Shown here one piece after another: positions 51,158-61,670 of a stretch of 64,000 nt of DNA. The stretch's first letter is position 1. Every line of letters starts with the position of its first letter. Source of the DNA: Parasponia andersonii (taxonomy: Eukaryota > Streptophyta > Magnoliopsida > Rosales > Cannabaceae); contig JXTB01000503.1 in NCBI GenBank assembly GCA_002914805.1, forward strand, positions 157,470 through 221,469, given 5' to 3'. The translations under genes were made by a program, and so were the position numbers. The notes below the pieces were generated by a model. The model was not told the origin of the DNA. It saw nothing but the letters and a program-made list of their open reading frames with translations, and made no database searches.

Positions 51158-54100
51158 ATGAATCAAGCAGAGATGGGTACATTACCCAGTACTAGTGAAA
51201 TTGTTGAATCAACAGAAGAAGCAAATTCCGAATCAAAAATTGATGCTGGTGACTGGTTGACTATGAAAACGGAGAAACATTATTCCATTGAGGATGATAT
51301 TAATCGTCTCTTTCAGGCGATTGACATCAGAAGTTCAGCTAGAAATTCTGGTTTGTCGCATGAACTTGGTAAAGACCCTTTGCGTAAAAGTGCTATGAAA
51401 AGGCCAATGAGAGTTGGAATGTCACCGGCATCCGGAATTGGAATTTCAGAACCTGTAAGTTTGAAGCAAGCTCTAAGAGGATTATGCATCTCTCAAGCAT
51501 CAGAGATGGCTGCCATGAAGCGATTATCAAAGCCAGCTGGTTCATCTGGGGTTTCGGAAGCAGGAAACATTAAGAGGTTATACAGGGCAGTGGTGGTTGA
51601 GGCCAATGGATCTGGCGTTCCAGTAAATGAAGGTAAAGGGAATTTTGTAGAAATCTCCTTGGTTCCTGACACGTCAAAATTTTCTGAGAATATGCCCGAA
51701 TCATTGCCACCTCCTGGGGAACAGTTATCAAACCCAACAGCTCAAGCTCCTAGTTCTTTGGCAGTATCCATGATGCCAGATGCTGAGACAACCAAATTAC
51801 CATCACAGAATGAGATTGTTCCCTTGCCAACTGAAGTTAAAAGTGAAAGTAATGCAGAGGCTAGGAAACAGGAATCTGCAGATTCTTTATCAGTCCTTCA
51901 TGCTAGCAAGAAATTCGTGCAGGTGGAGGAAGTTACTTCAACCTCAATCGATGTTCCAGATAATTCTCTGAATTCGGAAAAGGGGCAGAAATATAAGTTG
52001 CATTCTGCTGCTTCTCTATCTAATTCCAGCACCAGTAGTAAAATAAGCAAATCCTTCACAAGTAGCCCTCGATTTATCTTCAGGGGCAAGAACTCTGGTA
52101 AGAATAAAGTAAAGCAGGATTTAAGTGCCTCTTGTAGTTCTGGTTCACATGACGGGAAAGTGGACACTGATTTAAATTCTAATGCGAGTAATTTGGAGAA
52201 CCAGACGCAGATCTGTACTCCAAAGCATGAAATGGAAGAAAATGAGAAAGCTTCTCCAATGTCCAGTGTTACAAATATTAGCATTGAAGTAAGTTCAGGT
52301 GCTGGGGACATGAGTTCAAGTAAAATGCAGTTCAGTTCCAATTGCAGTAGCAGAACTAAATCTCTTGTGAGAAAGGGTGATGAGAGATCAATATCAAGGG
52401 AAAAGGGGGAATTCTCGCAAAGCTCAAAGAGTAGCATTGGTGACTATAGCAGCTGCACAAGCACTAGTGAGGAGAGCAGTCTGAGTGGATCAAGTCGAAG
52501 TGGCAAGAGACCTCACATGTCAAAAGATTTGAGATGGGAAGCCATCCACAAAATTCAAAAGCAACATGGAAGCTTGGGTTTGAGGCACTTTAAGCTGCTC
52601 AGGAGGCTTGGTTGTGGGGACATTGGGACTGTTTATCTTGCTGAATTAACTGGGACCAATTGCCTTTTTGCTTTGAAAGTGATGGACAATGAGTTTTTGG
52701 CGACAAGGAAAAAAATGCTGAGGGCCCAAACTGAAAGAGAGATACTACAGATGCTGGATCATCCTTTTCTCCCTACACTGTATGCCCATTTTGTGTCAGA
52801 TAAGCTCTCATGCTTGGTTATGGAGTACTGTCCAGGTGGGGATCTGCATGTATTGCGGCAAAAGCAACCTACCAGGAGCTTCTCTGAACAAGCTGCTAGG
52901 TATCTTTTCTTTCTAAGATCAAGTTCTTGTCGTCCATGCAAGTATATTTCTGCTTAATTAAATATCTATCTTGACTCTGATTGGGTGGAAACATAATTGA
53001 TAAGTTAAGCATATCCAAGGTGTTATGCTCTGGTTGGTGCAATGGATGCACCAGAACAAAGGCTTGATGCTGAACCATTGGGTCTAAGAGGCGGTTCACA
53101 GTTAGATATGGGAGTGTAGGCTCTAGATAGTGGTATAAATGAGTATCAACCAAGGGTAGTTAACTGAGAAGTGGGAGAAACTCAGCCTGTGCAGTAGAAA
53201 CTTGGTCTGATGCAATGCTCAACAACTGTATATCTTAGAATTAATTCTGTTTTACCGGTTTGATGTAGATGATTGCTTGTTATCTCATAGGGATTAATCT
53301 CGATAGTTAAAAATAAACTAATAATTCTGATTCTCCTCGATTTTACAAATGTTGTGATTCGCATGCATTAAAGTACATTAGACAGCCTTTACCCGCTCAA
53401 GCTTACTAATATTGCATCACTATCTGCTAGATGTTGTTTCTTAACTTCTTACCTTTTACGTGATTGCTAGATAGTATGTACTCTACATTGGATCACTATA
53501 ACCCATCCACTGTTCTCCTTTGTCAACTAGAATGTCAAATTAGTTGGCTGACAGCGAATGAGCTGGTATCTGCTAAATTATCTTGTTTGTGGTTAGTTTT
53601 TATATTTCTATTGTCAATGTGGGTGCTGTTCTTGAATGATGAACCGTAGAGTAGACTAAGTGAAGAAGAAAGCTGTTTGTCTTTGTTTTTATTCTTTTCA
53701 TTATGTCGGATACATTAGTTATAAATCATTATAATGTAGTATATGATTGTACTGCTTCATCATCACTTACCAAGAGAAAAGATACCCATCTTGCCAACAG
53801 CATTTGAATAAAAAAAAGCTGTGTCATTGATTTTTCTCAGCTTAACGGTTGTCTGTATTCTTGTCTTCTCAGATTTTATGTTGCTGAGGTCCTTCTTGCC
53901 CTGGAGTATTTACACATGCTAGGAGTTGTTTACCGAGACTTGAAGCCTGAGAATATCCTGGTCCGAGAAGATGGGCATATCATGCTTTCAGATTTTGATT
54001 TGTCACTTAGATGTGCTGTCAATCCAATGCTCGTTAAATCAACCTCTCCTGTAATGGAACCTGCAAAGAAGATGTCAAGTCCGTGCACTGAATCTAGCTG

Positions 54101-54728
54101 CATTGATCCTTTCTGCCTCCAGCCATCCTGGCAGGTGTCCTGTTTCACTCCTAGACTTTTATCTGCTGCAGCGAAATCCCGGAAAATAAAATCTGAGCTT
54201 GCCGCCCAAGTCAGCCCACTGCCACAGCTTGTAGTGGAACCAACTAGTGCCCGATCTAATTCCTTTGTTGGAACACATGAATACCTCGCTCCAGAGATAA
54301 TTAAAGGTGAGGGTCATGGGAGTCCTGTTGATTGGTGGACGTTTGGAATCTTCCTGTTTGAGCTGTTGTATGGTAGGACACCTTTTAAGGGCTCAGGAAA
54401 TGAGGATACATTGGCAAACGTTGTGTCGAAGAGTCTCAAGTTCCCAAGTAGCCCTATGGTTACATTTCATGCAAGAGATCTGATCAGAGGCCTGTTAGTA
54501 AAGGATCCTGAAAATCGTTTAGGATCGGTGAAAGGAGCTGCAGAGATCAAGCAGCACCCGTTCTTTGAAGGCCTCAATTGGGCACTGATACGGTGTGCAA
54601 TTCCACCAGAGCTGCCCAAGTTTTGTGATGTTGGAAGTGCTCCAACTTCTGTTTCACAGAAACAGGAGAGCACAAAGTGTAAGGAGTTAGAAGGTACATC
54701 TGAGCATACTGAGTTTGAGGTGTTTTAG
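51158..54728 (+). CDS. KIPK: AGCVIII serine/threonine kinase, KIPK type
   Basis: Plant AGC-family kinase related to those that bind a kinesin-like calmodulin-binding protein and act near PERK receptors and auxin-transport kinases. Two coding exons, 51158-52899 and 53873-54728, give 865 residues from the first ATG (860 from the next, 51173, whose [12 protein letters not shown] resembles family starts). Residues 1-475 are a Ser-rich regulatory region with [20 protein letters not shown]. The kinase starts near 477: GCGDIGTVY glycine loop, FALKVMD lysine, [10 protein letters not shown] catalytic loop, and DFD in place of DFG, the AGCVIII hallmark. An insertion with [11 protein letters not shown] lies between DFD and [13 protein letters not shown]. 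The C-terminus ends FEVF, a PDK1-docking PIF motif. The intron falls at EQAAR/FYVAEV. Both exons are intact. Choice of KIPK over other AGC1 members rests on the long N-terminal region. Confidence 0.92.
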
Positions 54729-55141
54729 CTAAATCCTCTTTACTTGCGGGAAAGAAAGTCCCTGTAGACCTTCTTTTCCAAGCTTTCTCATCCATGTTTT
54801 ACTTTTTACTCTCTTTTTTTCCCCCTCTTTAACTGAAAATATAGCTTATAGTGTAAATGTAACTTAAATATTGGTGGCTAGTTATAGAATTGAATATGAT
54901 ATATGATTACTGAATGAGTAGCTGAGAGTTTAACTGGGAATTGAAATTCCATATTTCTTTCTTGTGTGAGGATTCGAGCATTATTCATAATTAGGTTCAT
55001 AGCTGAAATCGTTTGTCATGAGCTGTCAGCTCTAGAAGATTTATTTAAGGTCTTTATGGGAACTGAAACTGCTTGTAACTCGTGGACATGTGGTTCAACC
55101 CAATTTTCCTTTTTCATGGCAAGGCCATTCTGAGCTACCGT

Positions 55142-55221
<80 letters not shown>

Positions 55222-57034
55222 TTATACCATTATACATACGCAAAGGAACTAGTATGTCCTTTTCTCGTCCCCTTAGATTCTCATCTTGAAACTACAAATG
55301 GCATATCCACAAATTCATAAAATACACCAGGCACTATTTATTTTGTGGTCTTGAAAACAGAACAGGGTAGAAAAACATTGCCACAATGGACAACACTAAT
55401 TTTATTTGTCTGAAGCGATACTTTGACCCGACTATTGAAAAGACAGAAGTGCTAACTTTACAAACTCAATGTTGTAATATTGAGTTATAAATTTTGAGAA
55501 TTTGATTTGTGTTTGTGACTGATCAAAGTTTCGAAATCAGTGAGGTAGGCCGTAGCGGTGGCCATAGGATTGGAAACCGGATTCGACGTGAGAATTCGGT
55601 GCCACGTCAGGAACTTGCCCTTTCTTCAAAAATTTGAACAAAAAAATTAAGGGATAATATTATTTTTATATTTTGTATTTTGATATTTTATTTAAATTAT
55701 ATCATCTATTTTAGTTATTATTAATCTTAATTTTTAAATTTAAAATTTGTTACAAACATCAATTTAGAATAATTAATTTATTAAATTATCATTTCAAAAA
55801 TTGAAAATAAATAATTTAAAAACTAATTCAAGAATAAAATTTCTAAATCATCTTGGTAAATGAATCGCACTAAATTAGTATTAAAATATAAATTTATAAT
55901 AAATATTAAATCTATAACTAATTATTTAAAAATGAAAATATTAAACATAAAAAAATAAATTTATGATGCAAGAAAGATATATATATATATATAATTAATA
56001 TGTATTGTTATATGTAATTGGATTAGTTTGGTTTTAATTAGATTTTTGAACATTTAATTTACCAACTGAACAAATCTTACTAACTTTCAGAATTATTCAT
56101 CAAGTCCAATCTAATTTTAATTGGATATCTAAGTTCTAACACTTTTACTTATAAAAAAAAACCAAAAAATTACAAAAAAATGCGGATATCAGGCTTTTTA
56201 AAAATTTTATACAGTTTTTATTAGAAAACTATCACGTTTTAAAATTTTTTTAGAAAAATAATATTTTTAAAATGGCTACTGATTACTAGTTTCTAAAAAT
56301 TGATTATATTTTAAAATTTTGGTATTTTTTTAAATATTTTTTAATAATATTTTTCTAATAAAAATTATACTGCACTTTAGAAAAATGCTAACCACGGTCC
56401 TTTTCAAATAAATTTCGGAAAGTACCGTATAATATCTAATTTCTTCTATCTAATCTTCAAGAGATTTTTAGAGTTATACAGTACAAACCAAAAACAATTA
56501 CAAAAATACGAGAAATAAAAATAATCTATTCTCATACAGTATGCGATTGTTAATTTTGCGAAGACACTTTAAAAAGCGGCGGCAAATTTTGTAAATAACT
56601 CATCTTTCTTTTAAACTGCTTATTAATAAAAAAGTGGACTAAAAATGTATATTGTTCATCGGTGTAATGATCGGTGCTTTTACTTCCTTTTACCTTACAA
56701 CGTTCAACTTGGATTTCACTACATTTTTTCTCGTATTTCCCATATTCTTTTTTTTTTGCCCTTTTTGAATTGAACTCATTTTCCTATTTATTTATTTTTT
56801 CGCTTTTTCTTTTAAAAGAGAAAACACTTATGTTTCCCCTAAAATTTTTCTTAAATTTTTTTTACATGGAAATTTTCTTAAATCTATAAGAAAAAAGGAA
56901 TACATCTTTTTTTAATGAATAATTTCTCTTTTAGAATAAGTTTCATTTTTCTTTTTTGATGAAATTTTATTATTATTACATAAAATAAATAGTCAAACTA
57001 CTAACAGTAATTTTCTAGGTCAACTCGTTTATCT
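54729..57034. other. Kinase 3' flank and AT-rich intergenic DNA
   Basis: The kinase 3' UTR probably ends near 54870-54960. Further on no gene is recognised. A compound microsatellite occurs at 55141-55210. Confidence 0.5.
55141..55210. repeat. Compound microsatellite (GT)n(CT)n(TA)n
   Basis: TGTGCGTGTGCG grades into (GT)n, then (CT)n at about 55173-55184, then (TA)n to 55209. It lies about 400 bases after the kinase stop and is likely polymorphic. Confidence 0.92.
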
Positions 57035-57600
57035 TTGTTAACCAATTATCTCAATAAATAAATACTCTAGTCTCTATAATAACCATTCGGTTACTGGTTA
57101 TTGGTAACTTATTAGTTTAGCCACTTTCGAGAATAATGATGGTTTATTTATCGATTTCCAAACTAGTGGCAAGTTACAAAATTATTGGTTATTCTTACAA
57201 GAGTACCAATAATCAATCTAGTTACCAATTATCATTCTGGTTTCCAATTTCCATACAAAACTAATATGGTACTTAATTATCACTAGATTAGTTATTAGTT
57301 ACCGGTAATTAATCATCTCATAAAATAATACTTTGTAACCTATAATAACCATATAGGTTACTAATAACTGGTAAGTAACCTGTAATTATTCTAGTTTTAG
57401 TTTAAAATTTAGTAGCCAGTAATCAATCTATTATTGGTTTCTAGACTGTGGCCATTTACGAGACTGTTAATTGCCTAATCTAGTTTCTAATTTCTAGAAT
57501 TAGTAACTACTTACAAATTGATATTTAACGGTTATCAATTACAAGATTAGTTACTAGTTACCAGTTATCACATAGGTTACTAATTTCTATACAAGAATAA
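57035..57600. repeat. Cryptically repetitive block of GGTTA/TTACC words
   Basis: Over about 560 bases, GGTTACTGGTTATTGGTAAC, GTTATTAGTTACCGGTAATT, GGTTACTAATAACTGG, GTTACTAGTTACCAGTTATC and many variants recur on both strands without a fixed period. Density of the GTTAC/TTACC pentamers is far above neighbouring AT-rich DNA. No coding potential is seen. Confidence 0.55.
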
Positions 57601-59327
57601 TTTGATTTAATAATTTTTTTTAAAAAAATTAATAGTCATTAAATACAATTGTCCTCAATGAATTTTCGTGAAAGCATTATATAATAACTCTATTATCAAT
57701 GTTGTTAAAGATCTATTTTCAATTCGTACGAATAGATTGAAATCTATTTATTAAGCACCCATTTGATTTTTCCTTTTAAGCCAATTCAAGACTTCTATAA
57801 AATTAGGCTAAAAATTTGTGTTTGAGATGTGGTGGCACATAAAAATTTGCATCTCTGTTGGAGTTTTTTATTTAACTTAAGTGAATTCAAACTTTTTATC
57901 AATTAAAAAAACCAAAGGAAAAAAATGAATTCATCCTAGTTTATAAAAGAACCAGTGATAATAATCTTTAAAATCTACACTAATATGTGCAAATTAGTCA
58001 TATATTTGCGAGGCTAATAAGTTTTTTTTAGTGAGTGCTCATATATTGTTCTTTCTAAGGATTTATTTTTAAAAAACATACGTATAAATATACGTCTACA
58101 ATTTTTCACGAAATTTTAGTGGGCTTCTAACTAGCTTCGTGCCTACTTGGTCATAGAGATTTTGTGGTATCACATCACCATCTATTTTTGTCGTAAAAAC
58201 ATCAATTCTTCTACTATATCTAATACATATGTTCGTGTTGAGAAATTGAGGTTTCAATCTTACTCATTCTTGAGTTGTCAATCTTGGACTAACGATAGCT
58301 AATAGTTCGCTTGTACCTTAAACATATAAGAAACTAACAAATAGAACCGAAAAGAGTTGGAACGTGAATAATATTGACTTGCACCTTAAAAATACATCTG
58401 CAACTATATTTCAATTTCAAAATAAAAAATGTATTAAATTGAAAAGTAGTAACGAAACTTACTATATCCATCTATATCAAGTAAAGCTGTCAAAGTAATC
58501 GGGCCTAGCCAGCGCCTTTAAATAGAGGCGTTACAAGTTGCATAGCCAGGCATAATATTTCAAGTCATATATCTTCCACATTGACACTAGCTCTTGTACT
58601 AGCCGATTAGGATTAGGTTTGCACCTAACCCTATAGAATCAGGGTCGGGTTGGACCTTATAATGTTAGCACTTTTAATGTAAAATAATTACTATTTAAGA
58701 AAAATTGGTACTCATGTTTTTCTTTTGTCGTTTTTTAAAAAGATTTGTAGTAATAAAAGTTTTTGAATTCTTAAACTAGTGACCATTTGGTCATTGAATT
58801 AAATAAATAGTAGGAAAAAAATCTCTAAATTAACTAATAAGTGACATTCGTGTCTTGTTTTTCTTTTTCTTTTTTTTTTTGTTTTGTCAAAAACTACTAA
58901 CACAATAAAAATTAGATAGAAAAAAAAATAACATTCAGTTTAAAAAAGAGGCATTTTCTTTAAGATTTACTAGCAAGTTTCTAAGGTTTGAGAATACGTC
59001 TTATTTTTTTTTTTGTAAAAATTCTCAATTTAAACAAAAAAAAAAGATATTATTATCACTAATTCGTTAATTAGGGACTATTTCAAACATCTATCAGGCA
59101 GAACGCAATTTCATATTGACCCATCAACGATGAGAAATGGTCTCACTCGATTTTTGCCTCAAAATGATATCGCTTTTAAAACTATTTTCCCAATAAAAAT
59201 AAATTAACAAATCCAATTTTTTAGGAAATCTTATATGCAAGTAATAATTGATACAAGTGATATTAATATAATATTCTTTTTGACAATATATATTTATTAT
59301 TTTTGATGAAAAAAAATATATATCCTA
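57601..59327. other. Intergenic DNA
   Basis: No gene recognised. AT-rich, with a few moderately GC-rich patches such as 58499-58530 (GGGCCTAGCCAGCGCC). Nothing else of note. Confidence 0.45.
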
Positions 59328-59434
59328 AAATAGTTTCGGAAATATATATATATCTACTATACTTATAGAAAAATGAAATAGTTTCGGAAATATGTATATA
59401 TATGTATATATCTACTATACTTATAGAAAAATGA
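59328..59434. repeat. Short tandem duplication, 2 units
   Basis: AAATAGTTTCGGAAATAT, a (TA)n core, TCTACTATACTTATAGAAAA and ATG occur at 59328-59375 and again at 59376-59434, differing mainly in the length of the TA core. Confidence 0.85.
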
Positions 59435-59723
59435 AAGCTTCTTGGAGTATAGATGCTCTCAATCAACATTCTTGCTTCTTTATTTGTTTTGTTTCTTTTT
59501 TCTTTTTTTTTTTGTTTTTATTGTTAGAATCGATCGATTTCTTTGTTTATTAAAAAAAAAAAGGCATTCATTGCTTCATTTTAAAGTACAATTGTTACTT
59601 TTCTTACAATGCGTGCTATTATAAGACTAAGACACGTATTATTTATTCTGCTTTATTGTATATTATAAAAGCTTTTAAAGTATTACTTTTCTCATAATAT
59701 TACTTTAAAGTATAGATTTAAAG

Positions 59724-60208
59724 TAGGCCGGTAATTTGTGTGGATCGATACAACAATATAACACTTTAATTCGAAAATGATACGATAAATATGTCAAAAA
59801 TTTAAACTTAAACACAATATAATAAGTGTAACTTATTTAATGAATATGTAATATATTATATTATAATATATTTGACATAATTATTTAAAATTAACATAAT
59901 TATGTATTAATTAATTCAATTTTACATATGTAAATATGTTTAGAATTAATTAAAATCACATTTAAAATATTGAAATATCAATAAATGTGTTGTATTAGTG
60001 TTGTATTGACACGACATAAAAATGACATATTCAATTAAACGGGTTATACGAGTCATTTTCGGGTTCAACAAGTTGACCTAAAACTTATTTGTTACTATAC
60101 GTATTACGCGTATCAACTCGAAATTGACACAAAAATTAAATGAGTGACTTAAACTTGTTTATTTCGTGTCGTTTTCAAGTCGTATCGTGTAAAAAATTGT
60201 CGGTTCTA
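59724..60208. mobile_element. Non-autonomous hAT-type MITE, 485 bp
   Basis: Ends TAGGCCGGTAATT and, from the other side, TAGAACCGACAATT are an imperfect inverted pair of hAT type. Flanks ATTTAAAG (59716-59723) and CTTTAAAG (60209-60216) make an 8-bp target duplication, 7 of 8 identical. The body is homologous to 25596-26096 and has no ORF. Confidence 0.8.
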
Positions 60209-60315
60209 CTTTAAAGTATAATCAATTTATTATATTTTTTGTCTTTTTTAGTAAATTTTAAAATAATTATAAAAATTTCTTTATTTTAATTTAACTTCCT
60301 AAATTATGATAGAAG

Positions 60316-60510
60316 TTTTTTTTTTTTTTTTTTTAAAAGTGGGACTTAACTAATGACTTTTTTTTTATTACAAATTAAAGGAAAATACCTAATATTATCC
60401 AATCTCCACTCACCTTATTAGAGATAATAAGCTTTCACGCTTATTCTTAATGTGACTCAAATTTAAGACAAAATTCTAAATAATGAGTGCTTTTATCAAC
60501 AAACTCAGTT
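60316..60510 (-). mobile_element. SINE, inverted copy of the 24679 family
   Basis: On the minus strand it reads AACTGAGTTTGTTGATAAAAGC, then a decayed B-box (TTAAATTTGAGTCAC), then AGCGTGAAAGCTTATTATCT, CTTTAATTTGTAATAA and CATTAGTTAAGTCCCAC with a terminal run that appears as a T-run at 60316-60334 on the plus strand. Order and content match the SINE at 24679-24875. Confidence 0.78.
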
Positions 60511-60927
60511 TGTTATCGTAATTTAAGACGTTAAATTTAAAGTATATACATATATTATTCATTAATATAAGCTCTTTATTATATTTTTTTAATCTAAGTT
60601 TTCACTACTATAAGCGGGACACGTGCCTTAGGTGCGTGTTTTCATAATAGTATATATATATATATATATATTTTGAAACAACCAATTTAGTGTCAGAATA
60701 TTAAAGTCAATAAATAATTAATTTTAAATAACCAACTTGGTTTCAAAACCTATTTTCAGAAAATTATGGTTAATTTTCACCCTTTAAAACTAGAACAAAT
60801 GTTTTTGTGTTCGTAATTTAGTGTACTTTTCATTTTAAAAGCTTAATTAGACATCAAAGAGTTCACGATCATAAATGATACAAACTGAAGTTAGGGAATT
60901 AGAGTTATTGAGAGAGTAAATGGACCC

Positions 60928-60962
<35 letters not shown>

Positions 60963-61670
60963 CTAAAGTTTGTCTTTCTTTTTTTCCTGTCTGAAATAAA
61001 TCATTATTTTGCCAGTATTTTTTTAAAAAATAAAAACAGGAACTTTATTCAAGTAAGTAATCTATATAATAAAAAAAGGAAAGAAAAATCAAAACCATTT
61101 TGACCTACTGAAGAAAAATTGTTAATTAGATATTTAATGACAGCATAACGCGCATATAATTAAAGCACCAGAAGAGTCACCCCTTTAGTTCTTTGGAATC
61201 TATCTCCATCGTCCAAATTGGTTCCTTTAGTTCTTTGGAATTTTATATACATATTAATCTTACTCCCCAAAATCCAAACCTAGAGTTTCCAAACTAGAAT
61301 AATACTATAAAAAAACAACACAGACAAGAAAAACAAATAAAATCTTATTTCACTATTAGTAAATCAATGTCTTAGTAAACTTACTTGGTAAAATCCTCTG
61401 AAAATGTTATTCAAATTATACAGAGATCTTTTTGACATTGGTTTTACTTTAAGAACTAAAGCCACCAATTTACTTCTGAAAATTAATTTAAGAAAATTAC
61501 GAAAGTATTGAAAATGACTTTTCTCGTCCCCAAAAAGCGGCAATTTATACTAGTGCCCCGTTTTCTCAACATATTTTCTAGCCAATCCAATGGGCACAAC
61601 ACACACAACCCCTACTCCTGGTACTTACTAGTTGGTCTCCATATTTCTCCTCAACTATAAGCTCAAGGAA
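60511..61670. other. Intergenic DNA and phosphatase promoter side
   Basis: (TA)n at about 60649-60671 and (AT)n at 60930-60960. Near the gene, CCTTTAGTTCTTTGGAAT occurs twice, at 61181-61199 and 61225-61242. No TATA box was assigned with confidence. Confidence 0.45.

Noticed and set aside
51898..52437. 179-residue ORF antisense to the kinase
   Set aside because: Shadow of the Ser-rich kinase N-terminal region in another frame.
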